NCBI GenBank assembly: GCA_946404495.1
Contig: CAMJDT010000029.1
Span: forward strand, 1-34,248
Reading direction: 5' to 3'
Source: an uncultured Bacteroidales bacterium
Lineage (GTDB): Bacteria > Bacteroidota > Bacteroidia > Bacteroidales > Paludibacteraceae
Length of the DNA: 34,248 bases
Under the pieces are notes generated by a model. The model had not been told where the DNA came from and did not search any database. It was given only the letters and a program-made list of their open reading frames with translations. Both the position numbers and the translations under genes were made by a program. Shown piece after piece: positions 22,887 to 29,889 of the stretch. Numbering within the stretch: position 1 is the first letter of the stretch; each line of letters opens with the position of its first letter.

Positions 22887-23625
22887 TACCAACACGCTGC
22901 TGCGCGATGCATATCCCGACGCACCGCATCTCTTCACGATCCGTACGGACTACCAGAGTGCCGGACGCGGGCAAGCGGGCAACGGGTGGGAGTCCGAGGC
23001 GGGACAGAACCTGCTCTTCTCTACCCTGTTGCGTCCCGACCATATGCCAGCCGCCCGCCAGTTTGACCTCTCGATGGCCGTCTCCCTCGCCCTCCATCGC
23101 ACAGTACCTATAACCAATAACCGCTCACCGCTCACCGTTAAATGGCCTAACGACCTCTACTACGGCGACCTCAAACTTGCGGGGATCCTCATCGAGAATA
23201 TTCTGCAGGGCGCTTTGATTGAGCGCTCCATCGTAGGCGTCGGACTCAATGTGAACCAACGCACCTTTGCCTCAGCCCCCAACCCCACCTCGCTGAGCCT
23301 CATCACCGGTCAGCGATACGACCTCGACGCTCTGCTCGAGCGCTTTCTGGCAGAACTCGAGACGACCCTCACGCTCCCGCACGACGAAATTAAGCAAGCT
23401 TACCTCAGCGTGCTCTACCGCCGAGAGGGTTTCTATCCCTATCAGGAACGCGAAGTCAGCGTGCTGCCGACCAATAACATATCCCCCGCGGAGGCCGAAC
23501 GGCAGGCGAAACCTGTCTTTATGGCTGAGATAGCCGGTGTCACCGACTTCGGCGAACTCATTCTCCGCACCCGCGACGGAGAGAATCGCACTTACCACTA
23601 CAAACAGATCCGCTATGTACTCTAA
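22864..23625 (+). CDS. birA: Biotin--[acetyl-CoA-carboxylase] ligase
   Basis: A 253-aa protein from the ATG at 22864 (MYISQTNSTN), chosen because the longer frame upstream lies wholly inside dacB. It is a stand-alone ligase without the DNA-binding domain. Seen are the biotinyl-AMP motif QSAGRGQAGNGW (31-42), KWPND (93-97) and GVGLNVN. It attaches biotin to carboxylases. Residues about 82-91 (PITNNRSPLT), directly before KWPND, are encoded by an in-frame heptamer array that is absent from the usual family pattern in this place. The gene overlaps both dacB and cotH, so the set is one operon. Confidence 0.92.
   Translation: MYISQTNSTNTLLRDAYPDAPHLFTIRTDYQSAGRGQAGNGWESEAGQNLLFSTLLRPDHMPAARQFDLSMAVSLALHRTVPITNNRSPLTVKWPNDLYYGDLKLAGILIENILQGALIERSIVGVGLNVNQRTFASAPNPTSLSLITGQRYDLDALLERFLAELETTLTLPHDEIKQAYLSVLYRREGFYPYQEREVSVLPTNNISPAEAERQAKPVFMAEIAGVTDFGELILRTRDGENRTYHYKQIRYVL
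23107..23141 (-). repeat. Heptamer array inside birA
   Basis: The plus strand reads CCTATAA, CCAATAA, CCGCTCA, CCGCTCA, CCGTTAA. On the minus strand this is the GGTTATW family seen at 20699 combined with GGTGAGC units, so here the array runs against the coding strand. It encodes about PITNNRSPLTV next to the KWPND motif. Confidence 0.8.
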
Positions 23626-25090
23626 ACGCCTCCTATATATCCTCTGCCTTGTGCCGCTGCTGATGATGGCTTGCCGGCCGGACGAACCCGTCACGGACAA
23701 CACGAAGCCCGGCAACGACACCGTGCCCGGCGAGGAACCGTACTATCCGCCCGACTCAAGCGGAGCCGACAGGCACCGTAACTACGATTTCCTCTTCGAC
23801 CTCGATGCCGTGCCGGAGGTGACGCTGACCTTGACAGAGGATGAGTGGAACCGCTACCTCACTAACTTCGATAACAATCCCAATAACGGCATCTATGTGT
23901 GGGGACAATGGACCTTCCGCAAGGGTGACCTTATATATACGCGCGACAGTGTAGGCGTGCGCGCGCGGGGTAACACCTCACGCCGCCGACCCGAAGGCGA
24001 CAACGGACAGTCGCACCGCGACGGAGCCGATTGGCATCACGCCCATTTTGGTATCAAGTTCACCGAATCCGTCACGGGTGAACGGTTCTTTGGCGTAGAC
24101 CGGCTGATCCTCAAGTGGTTCAACAACGACCCCACCTACGTGCGCGAGATATACTGCTACGACCTGTTCCGGCGCTTCGGTGTGTGGAGTGCGCCGCGCG
24201 CCTCGTACTGCAGACTCACGATCCATATTCAGGGCGATACGCACCCCGTTTATATGGGGGTATATGAGATGATCGAGAACCCCCGCAAAGGCTGGCTCGA
24301 TGCCCGCTTCCATGCAGGACAGATCCCCGACAAGGACGGATTCCTCTGGAAAGCACAGTGGGGAGCTGACCTCAGCGATGCCTCCACCTCCAAAATGGGT
24401 ATTTCCGACGACGAGGGACACTACTTCGCCTACAACCTCAAGACCAAAAAATCCAAACTCACGGAGGCACAAAACATCCTCTCGGCCTTTATCTCCGAGA
24501 TGCGTCCGCTGGCCTCCGGTAGCGACGAGTTGCAGGCTTGGCTCGAACAACACATGGACGTGGACCTCTTTCTGCGCGCATATGCCGTGTCGGTCATGAC
24601 CGGCATGTGGGACGATTACTGGTGCAACCAAAACAACTATTTCTTCTATTTCGACGCCTCGCGACGCTTCTATTTCATCCCCTTTGACTATGACAACACC
24701 CTCGGCACAGCGCAGGACAACTACGGCAATCCCGGCACCAAGGATCCGCTCAATTGGGGTCCCCTCGACGGCAACCGACTGCTGATGCGCAAGGTGATGT
24801 CGATTGCTGAATACAAGCAGCGTTATATCGACTATCTGCATATGCTCGCCGAAGACGACGAACTCTTCGCGCCGGAAGGCTCCGCTGCGCGTATCCGTAG
24901 ATGGCAAGAGATGATCGAACCCTACGTGGACAACGACACCGGCGAGGACTGCGTCATCGAGGACCGACCGGCAGGCTGGAGCAGCTGCGGCAAGTATCGC
25001 CTCCTGTCGGGCGAGATCGGAGACGGCAAGAATCACGAGTCGAACTTCTTCCGCACGAAGATCAACAGCCTCCCCGACTCGGAAGAATAG
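23615..25090 (+). CDS. CotH kinase family lipoprotein
   Basis: A 491-aa protein from the ATG at 23615 (MYSKRLL), which overlaps the birA end by 11 bp. A lipoprotein signal ends in LLMMAC (lipobox, C20). After a Pro/Asp-rich linker comes the CotH domain, with VRARGNTSRRR, KFTESVTGERFFGVDRLILKWFNND, VYMGVYEMIENPRKGWL and the kinase-like FIPFDYDNTLGTA. CotH proteins are atypical protein kinases; surface forms are frequent in Bacteroidales. It is last in the operon. Confidence 0.9.
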   Translation: MYSKRLLYILCLVPLLMMACRPDEPVTDNTKPGNDTVPGEEPYYPPDSSGADRHRNYDFLFDLDAVPEVTLTLTEDEWNRYLTNFDNNPNNGIYVWGQWTFRKGDLIYTRDSVGVRARGNTSRRRPEGDNGQSHRDGADWHHAHFGIKFTESVTGERFFGVDRLILKWFNNDPTYVREIYCYDLFRRFGVWSAPRASYCRLTIHIQGDTHPVYMGVYEMIENPRKGWLDARFHAGQIPDKDGFLWKAQWGADLSDASTSKMGISDDEGHYFAYNLKTKKSKLTEAQNILSAFISEMRPLASGSDELQAWLEQHMDVDLFLRAYAVSVMTGMWDDYWCNQNNYFFYFDASRRFYFIPFDYDNTLGTAQDNYGNPGTKDPLNWGPLDGNRLLMRKVMSIAEYKQRYIDYLHMLAEDDELFAPEGSAARIRRWQEMIEPYVDNDTGEDCVIEDRPAGWSSCGKYRLLSGEIGDGKNHESNFFRTKINSLPDSEE

Positions 25091-25100
25091 CCCGCTCGTA

Positions 25101-25156
25101 ATGAATAACCGACCCAAGTTCGATGAATAACCCGCCTGACATCGATGAATAACCGC
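25101..25156 (+). repeat. 22-bp tandem repeat after cotH
   Basis: ATGAATAACC occurs at 25101, 25123 and 25145, exactly 22 bp apart, with related bases between (CC, then GATG or CGATG). The third unit diverges after 12 bp. It contains stop codons and is non-coding. 22 bp is twice the 11-bp period of the arrays at 29527 and 29663. Confidence 0.7.
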
Positions 25157-25167
25157 TAAAACCTTAT

Positions 25168-25257
25168 AGCAGAGATTGCATACCATCTAATTCGCCCACA
25201 CCGCGGAGGCCTCGCATGCCATTATCATACAGACTGGTGCAATCTCTGCTTTTTTTT
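25168..25257 (+). terminator. Long-loop terminator or small structured RNA end
   Basis: A perfect 13-bp stem (AGCAGAGATTGCA at 25168-25180 and TGCAATCTCTGCT at 25238-25250) is followed by eight T. The 57-nt loop contains a GC-rich stretch with the palindrome GAGGCCTC. This could be the terminator of the cotH operon or the 3' part of a small RNA. Confidence 0.65.
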
Positions 25258-25261
25258 GTAG

Positions 25262-25269
25262 TATCTTTG
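25262..25269 (+). promoter_or_regulatory. Orphan -7 box
   Basis: TATCTTTG followed by CAGCG lies directly after the T-run of the terminator, with no TTG 20 bp upstream. The next 170 bp hold no open frame; they contain AAACC/GGTTT and TTTGTAG/CTACAAA (25380-25418) inverted repeats. A non-coding transcript is possible but unproven. Confidence 0.35.
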
Positions 25270-25443
25270 CAGCGATTTTTGATTGTTACGTATGAAATAA
25301 TCAGAAATCAACATATAAAAACACACATTAATGCAAGAGTCAAACCTTTTTCTGGTTTAGTCAGAAAGAGTTATATTAGTTTGTAGCAAATCGGCACTAA
25401 TCTGCCTGTTTCTACAAAAAATGAAAGAAAAATGACATAATAT

Positions 25444-25474
25444 TTGCATATGTCAATTTATTTTTGTATCTTTG
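25444..25474 (+). promoter_or_regulatory. Promoter of the RhuM gene
   Basis: TTG at 25444-25446, a 20-bp spacer starting CATATGTCAA, then TATCTTTG at 25467-25474 followed by CACG. The start codon at 25500 lies about 20 nt after the expected transcription start. Confidence 0.8.
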
Positions 25475-25499
25475 CACGTAATTTTGCGTGCGAAGCATA

Positions 25500-26423
25500 A
25501 TGAAAGACGAAATAGTACTATATCAACCAAACGATACGATCCAATTGGAGGTGCGTGTTCAGGATGACACCGTTTGGCTTAACCGCAACCAGATGGCTGT
25601 GCTTTTTGATCGTGATGTTAAAACCATCGGCAAGCATATCAATAATGCGCTACGCGAGGAGTTGGCTCCAGTTGTCGCAAAAAATGCGATAACTCAAAAA
25701 TCTATTCAGGGAGTCGCAAAATTTGCGACACCCTGCGAAAATCCAGTTGTCGCAAAAATTGCGACAACTGCTACAGATGGCAAAACATATCTTGTTGAGT
25801 ACTATAGTCTTGATGTAATTCTATCGGTAGGTTATCGTGTCAAAAGTAGTAGAGGTATAGAGTTTCGCCGATGGGCAAATAGTGTGCTCCGGGAATACAT
25901 ATTGCGTGGTCATGCCATTAACCAGCGTATTTTAGCGGTTGAGGAGCGTGTTGACAGCCGATTGATAGCTCAAGAGCGAAGATTAGAGGCTGTAGAAGAA
26001 AAGATTGATTTCTTCGTCCGCACATCCTTGCCTCCTATTGAACAAGTCTTCTTCGATGGCGAATTCTTTGAAGCACGCGTACTATTGGAACGGATTATTA
26101 AGACAGCCACAAAGCGTGTCATCATTATTGATGGCTATGTGGACGCAGCTACTTTTGAGATGCTTGACGTACGTGCGAAAGGTGTAACGGCGGATATCTA
26201 TTCGGATGGAGAATATAAAACCTTGCGCGACACGCATAACGCGTCTAAAGGTAAACAACCTGTTCACACACATAAGTGGTCCAAACCCTCGCATGACCGT
26301 TGGGTCATCATTGATGACACAATATACCACTGTGGTCATTCGGTGAAAGATTTGGGAAAGAAGTTATCTGCTATCATGAAGATGGACTTGAATCCTGAGG
26401 TAATACTGAAAGAAGTAAGATAA
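25500..26423 (+). CDS. RhuM-family protein fused to a PLD-like domain
   Basis: A 307-aa protein from the ATG at 25500; an in-frame GTG four codons upstream is less likely. Residues 1-140 match the RhuM/virulence-related DNA-binding-like family: IVLYQPNDTIQLEVRVQDDTVWLNRNQMAVLFDRD, then VEYYSLDVILSVGYRVKSSRGIEFRRWANSVLREYI. A coiled coil follows (about 147-180). Residues 200-307 look like a PLD-type fold, with HDRWVIIDDTIYHCGHSVKDLGKKLSAIMKM similar to degenerate HKD half-sites. Residues 60-95 contain three hairpin-encoded repeats (PVVAKNAITQ, GVAKFATPCE, PVVAKIATTA). Related genes are often in mobile islands. Role unknown. Confidence 0.8.
   Translation: MKDEIVLYQPNDTIQLEVRVQDDTVWLNRNQMAVLFDRDVKTIGKHINNALREELAPVVAKNAITQKSIQGVAKFATPCENPVVAKIATTATDGKTYLVEYYSLDVILSVGYRVKSSRGIEFRRWANSVLREYILRGHAINQRILAVEERVDSRLIAQERRLEAVEEKIDFFVRTSLPPIEQVFFDGEFFEARVLLERIIKTATKRVIIIDGYVDAATFEMLDVRAKGVTADIYSDGEYKTLRDTHNASKGKQPVHTHKWSKPSHDRWVIIDDTIYHCGHSVKDLGKKLSAIMKMDLNPEVILKEVR
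25670..25770 (+). repeat. Three hairpin repeats inside the RhuM coding region
   Basis: The hairpins are 25670-25694 (AGTTGTCGCA with TGCGATAACT, one wobble), 25713-25729 (GTCGCAAA with TTTGCGAC) and 25744-25770 (12-bp perfect arms CAGTTGTCGCAA/TTGCGACAACTG). They share the core GTCGCAAA and keep the reading frame. The core resembles the AKFAT/AKIAT codons usual in this family, so expansion of a naturally palindromic segment is likely. Confidence 0.8.
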
Positions 26424-26435
26424 ACCTACCGTCCC

Positions 26436-26520
26436 CTCCCGCGACGTAAAACCGGGAGCGCCGGCACCGACAGCGTTAAAAAGCGGTGACTCGTTAGAAA
26501 AAAGCACGGTGATAATCTTG
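26436..26520 (+). promoter_or_regulatory. Intergenic region before the second WYL gene: weak hairpin and -7-like box
   Basis: CTCCCG at 26436-26441 pairs with CGGGAG at 26453-26458, without a T-run. TAATCTTG at 26513-26520 (one mismatch to TAnnTTTG) is followed by CACGG and lies 22 bp before the start codon. No TTG is found 20 bp upstream. Confidence 0.4.
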
Positions 26521-26542
26521 CACGGCTTAAAGTTAGACTGTT

Positions 26543-27451
26543 ATGAGAAAATCGTCCACTTCCTATTTGTTTGAATGCTATATTTGGTTGGTCAACACGA
26601 TCGCTCGCGGACCTATCTCGCGCGAGGCTATCGATGACAAATGGGCACGCTCATCCGTTAATGATTATAAGACAGACGCTATTCCGGAAACGACCTTTCA
26701 TCGTTGGCGTAATGCAGCACAAATGCTGTTTGACATCAAGATCCGGTGCAACTCATTCGGCGAATATTATATTGAAGATGACAATGATGCGAGCATCGTC
26801 GATTGGCGCGCAAGAATAGTCAATCTGTTTGCTATGAATTCGCTGGTAAAGGACAGCAAGGCGCTCAAAGACCGGATTCTGTACGAACCCGTACCTTCGG
26901 GAGAGAAATACCTGACTACCTTCATCGAAGCGATGCGCGACGAGATAGTCTTGGAAATGACGTACCAAAGTTTCTACAAACCGGCACCAAGCACTTTTCT
27001 GATAGAGACATATTGCCTCAAGATGTTCCGGCAACGCTGGTACGTGGTCGCCATGTCAAGAGGTCATGATCAACTGCGTGTTTATTCACTCGATCGCATC
27101 AAGGAACTGAAACCGACACCGGAGAAATACATCTTGCCGGCAGACTTCGATGGTGAGGCTTATTTCAAGGATACATATGGCGTTAGCGGGATCGAGTATC
27201 CGCCGCAGCCTATTGAAATTAAAGTGGTTGCTATCGAGGCAAATTATTTCCGCACCCTGCCGCTCCATCATTCACAGGAAGAGATCGAACGCAATGAGGA
27301 CTTCTCCATCTTCCGCTACCATATCATACCTTCGTTTGAGTTTACGCAGGAATTGCTCAAGCAAGGAGCGAATCTCGAAGTCCTCAGCCCGCAATGGTAT
27401 CGAGATGAGTTTGCCGGAAAAATAGCCCAAATGCATCAACTTTATACATAA
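26543..27451 (+). CDS. WYL domain transcriptional regulator (paralogue 2)
   Basis: A 302-aa paralogue of the protein at 10650-11567. It shares the winged-helix start (ISREAIDDKWARSSVNDY, TTFHRWRNAAQMLFDIKIRC), KDRILYEPVPSGEKYLTTFIEAMRD, the WYL core (CLKMFRQRWYVVAMSR, VYSLDRIKEL) and PLHHSQEEIE. The WYL tripeptide is WYV in both. These proteins usually repress or activate defence or mobile genes. Here it stands between the RhuM fusion and two unknown genes, which may be its targets; this is an inference. Confidence 0.85.
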   Translation: MRKSSTSYLFECYIWLVNTIARGPISREAIDDKWARSSVNDYKTDAIPETTFHRWRNAAQMLFDIKIRCNSFGEYYIEDDNDASIVDWRARIVNLFAMNSLVKDSKALKDRILYEPVPSGEKYLTTFIEAMRDEIVLEMTYQSFYKPAPSTFLIETYCLKMFRQRWYVVAMSRGHDQLRVYSLDRIKELKPTPEKYILPADFDGEAYFKDTYGVSGIEYPPQPIEIKVVAIEANYFRTLPLHHSQEEIERNEDFSIFRYHIIPSFEFTQELLKQGANLEVLSPQWYRDEFAGKIAQMHQLYT

Positions 27452-27545
27452 TTCTTGTTTACTTTCATCTTGTGGAAGTAGGAAGTTGTAATTTTGCAGC
27501 GTGATCCGAAAAAGGGTCGCGCTGAACGTTTAATTTGTGACAATT

Positions 27546-28514
27546 ATGAACAACGAACTGATTACAGAAGACAGCCTCTTGGCTATGAGATGGGAAGACC
27601 AAGTCATGTACCTTGCCCAGCACGGCGCCGAAGAACGATTTATCCGTGCCCTCATTCGGGCATTGCCCAAATCTGAGTGGCCAATCTTGGAGAACGCGCA
27701 GACTCCCGCGGTTGTACATAGAGCCATCAGCACACTCCGTTGGGAAGAGGATGCAATCACGCATCAGCGTGAAATCAGGGAACAGCCCAAATACCGTCCG
27801 GTGGAGGAGGTGCTGGCAGATTTTCACGGAACGGGCAAGAAGCAGGCTGCGCGTAAAGAACTGCAGGTACGCTTGCCGTATCTTACCGCTTACGAGCAAA
27901 AGCAGATTATTTATGCTTTTCTGGATACCTACGTCAAAACCGACCGTGTCTTTGTGCTCAAGTACCTTGACACACATTTTGATCTGATGTACCTAAAAGC
28001 CGTCGAAGTGGTTTGGGGCTTGCACCATGATTTTGAAGCTGCCAAAGTGCTCACGCACTATGCATCCGAAGAGTTCATCGCAGAGCATTTTGAGCAGCTT
28101 GCTGAGGACTATCGCTACTTGCCGGTACGCTTGCGGATGCCCGCAGACTACCCGGTGAATCGTTTTCGCTTGGATTGGCACGAATATATCTATCTCTGCG
28201 CCCGTCAGCATTTGTCGATTACAGAGAAACAGGCGTTTGCGATTCTCAGCAACACGATTCACCTGCAACTATCGCTTGTGAATATGACATTTGAGGGTGC
28301 GTCATTGTTCCGATTGCCGTATATGTTTCCTATCTTGTGGGCTCTTGGCGAACTGGGGTTTATCGGTATCATTTTGCGATTCTATTTGGAGAACGAACGC
28401 ACCCAACCGCTCTTCAAGACCGGTAACTGGGACGAGATCCGCGAATCCGTTATCGCGCAATTAAATAAAGACGGATTCACCACCTGTTATGACGCCCTCG
28501 ACCCCGACAAATAG
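27546..28514 (+). CDS. Hypothetical protein of the accessory island
   Basis: A 322-aa protein from the ATG at 27546; a GTG three codons upstream is also in frame. It appears mostly helical, with repeated pieces such as MYLAQHGAEERFIRALIRALPKSEWPILENAQ and a two-helix-like rhythm through the first 200 residues, so a HEAT- or TPR-like fold is possible. I do not recognise the family. It lies in the island with the second WYL regulator and may have a -7 box at 27489-27496 (TAATTTTG), with a weak upstream element. Function unknown. Confidence 0.65.
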   Translation: MNNELITEDSLLAMRWEDQVMYLAQHGAEERFIRALIRALPKSEWPILENAQTPAVVHRAISTLRWEEDAITHQREIREQPKYRPVEEVLADFHGTGKKQAARKELQVRLPYLTAYEQKQIIYAFLDTYVKTDRVFVLKYLDTHFDLMYLKAVEVVWGLHHDFEAAKVLTHYASEEFIAEHFEQLAEDYRYLPVRLRMPADYPVNRFRLDWHEYIYLCARQHLSITEKQAFAILSNTIHLQLSLVNMTFEGASLFRLPYMFPILWALGELGFIGIILRFYLENERTQPLFKTGNWDEIRESVIAQLNKDGFTTCYDALDPDK

Positions 28515-28543
28515 CCCGAGGATGCACTTTAAGGCTCAAAAAT

Positions 28544-28574
28544 TTGCATACGTCAAATTATTTTTGTACCTTTG
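28544..28574 (+). promoter_or_regulatory. Promoter of the 303-aa gene
   Basis: TTG at 28544-28546, a 20-bp spacer starting CATACGTCAA, and TACCTTTG at 28567-28574 followed by CAGCC. It sets the start of the next gene at 28593, as the longer frame would begin inside the -7 box. Confidence 0.8.
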
Positions 28575-28592
28575 CAGCCAAATTTGAACGTA

Positions 28593-29504
28593 ATGCCGGA
28601 TTTTTACAATCAATATCCATCCGAGTTTCAAGAGTTACTGATGCAGGACTTCGGGGAAGATTCCTATATCGGTCAGGGAAACCCTGCATCGAAGATTCTG
28701 ATTGTCGGTAAAGAGTTAGGGCTGGAAAAGGAAGATGAGAAAGGGCATTTGACCTTGCCCTATATGCGGGAGCTATTGGATAATGCTTCAGATTGGAAAA
28801 ATAAATCCCCCGAGAACATTCCGAACTGGTTTGAGGCTCGGTCGTGGGATGCCTATCATCCTCGCTGCCCGTTTTACGGGCAAATTATGCTGAAAGACAA
28901 CAACTCGTCTAAGCATCCCAAGCCTTGGCACGAATTAAACCGAGGCACGTCTCTCACATGGAAAGCTCAGCAGCAGTTTATCAATCTGCTTTTTCCGGAA
29001 GAGAAAGTGTGGCCCAGACAACTGCTCAATTTCTATGAGCATTGTTTTATGACAGACTTGAGTTGCAATTGCATGAAAACGAGTGTAAAGAATGAGGAAA
29101 CCAGGCGTTCTATTAAGCGCAGGATATCCCCGGGAGGTATTCTGACGCAACCTTTCTTTCGGAAGTTTCCGGTTGTCATCTTCGATATCTATCATTACCT
29201 CGACTGGTACAATGATCTTCATATCATTGAGAACTTCGACGGCGGTGTAATGAACTATACGTTCAAAGGCATTATCGTGTCCGAGGAAACGTATTCTCAT
29301 TACGACGAAACGACTCGAGGCAGACTGCCCTTATATCGCCCTAACAAAGGTTTTGGGAAGGGCGATTTTATCAATGTACATGTGAGCGCAGACGGCAAAC
29401 ACATCCTTTTGCACACCAGTCATTTTGTGGATAATTATCAACCCCGTTCCCGGGTCTGGATGAAAGAATTAGCAGACATCGTTCGTCCATTTCTAAACGA
29501 ATAA
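28593..29504 (+). CDS. Hypothetical protein, possibly uracil-DNA-glycosylase-like fold
   Basis: A 303-aa protein from the ATG at 28593 (MPDFYNQYPSEF), 19 bp after the -7 box. Residues 28-45 read GNPASKILIVGKELGL, like the GxNPxxA-type start of the uracil-DNA-glycosylase superfamily, but I see no clear second motif. Later parts are TDLSCNCMKTS, FPVVIFDIYHYLDWY and HVSADGKHILLHTSHF, the last resembling a UDG-type H-x-S end. The family assignment is weak. It may be a defence or repair protein given the island context. Function unknown. Confidence 0.6.
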   Translation: MPDFYNQYPSEFQELLMQDFGEDSYIGQGNPASKILIVGKELGLEKEDEKGHLTLPYMRELLDNASDWKNKSPENIPNWFEARSWDAYHPRCPFYGQIMLKDNNSSKHPKPWHELNRGTSLTWKAQQQFINLLFPEEKVWPRQLLNFYEHCFMTDLSCNCMKTSVKNEETRRSIKRRISPGGILTQPFFRKFPVVIFDIYHYLDWYNDLHIIENFDGGVMNYTFKGIIVSEETYSHYDETTRGRLPLYRPNKGFGKGDFINVHVSADGKHILLHTSHFVDNYQPRSRVWMKELADIVRPFLNE

Positions 29505-29526
29505 TCCTTCGCACGCCTTTTCGCTC

Positions 29527-29592
29527 TCAAAACTTTTCCGAGACTTTACCGAGCCATTCTCGAGGTTTTCCCGAGTCAATTTCGAGACATTT
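29527..29592 (+). repeat. 11-bp tandem array 1 (CCGAG units)
   Basis: (C/T)CGAG occurs at 29538, 29549, 29560, 29571 and 29582, exactly 11 bp apart, each followed by two variable bases and a T-rich stretch. A degenerate sixth unit lies at 29527. It is non-coding and follows the stop at 29504. Confidence 0.85.
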
Positions 29593-29662
29593 TTAAGGGT
29601 TAGATGAGTCATTCTTATACGGTTTGGCGTGTGAACCGTGTCCAAAAAACGGGGGATACGGC

Positions 29663-29757
29663 ACGTAAACCTTAGGGAAACGTCGGCCATCGATTACGTG
29701 TCGTTTACGTGTCGACTACGTGTCGTTTACGTCTCGTTTACGTGTCGTTTACGTGTT
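29663..29757 (+). repeat. 11-bp tandem array 2 (ACGTGTCGTTT units)
   Basis: ACGTGTCG-type units start at 29696, 29707, 29718, 29729, 29740 and 29751, exactly 11 bp apart; in-register degenerate traces reach back to 29663 (ACGTAAAC). The array ends about 85 bp before the promoter of the PP2C gene. Together with array 1 it fills most of the 385-bp gap between genes. An inverted repeat ACGGTT/AACCGT lies between the arrays. Confidence 0.85.
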
Positions 29758-29838
29758 TAGATGGGAAATGAAGGTAAAAAACGGGATGCATTTTACTTGC
29801 GACTTGCCACATTTGACAAAAAAAAATTGCGATTTTTC

Positions 29839-29869
29839 TTGTGTATATCAGAAAAAAGTTGTACCTTTG
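29839..29869 (+). promoter_or_regulatory. Promoter of the PP2C-STAS-NRPS operon
   Basis: TTG at 29839-29841, a 20-bp spacer starting TGTATATCAG, then TACCTTTG at 29862-29869 followed by CAGG. It puts the start of the first gene at 29890 and not at the in-frame ATG at 29761. Confidence 0.8.
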
Positions 29870-29889
29870 CAGGCAATTATGAGACAGAT

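Noticed and set aside
23978..25186. A 402-aa open frame antisense to cotH
   Set aside because: The sense strand encodes a clear CotH lipoprotein; the antisense frame is a shadow.
25380..25418. Riboswitch or attC-like site (TTTGTAG/CTACAAA inverted repeat)
   Set aside because: The stem is only 7 bp and I recognise no known riboswitch core or integron motif.
29527..29757. CRISPR array
   Set aside because: Units are 11 bp, contiguous, and have no spacers; no cas genes are present.
29696..29757. Replication origin iterons
   Set aside because: The period fits, but no dnaA, rep or parAB gene lies nearby, so I do not call an origin.
29761..29889. Upstream ATG start of the PP2C gene
   Set aside because: A strong promoter (29839-29869) lies inside this extension, so the transcript cannot include it. 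The start at 29890 leads straight into the first membrane segment.
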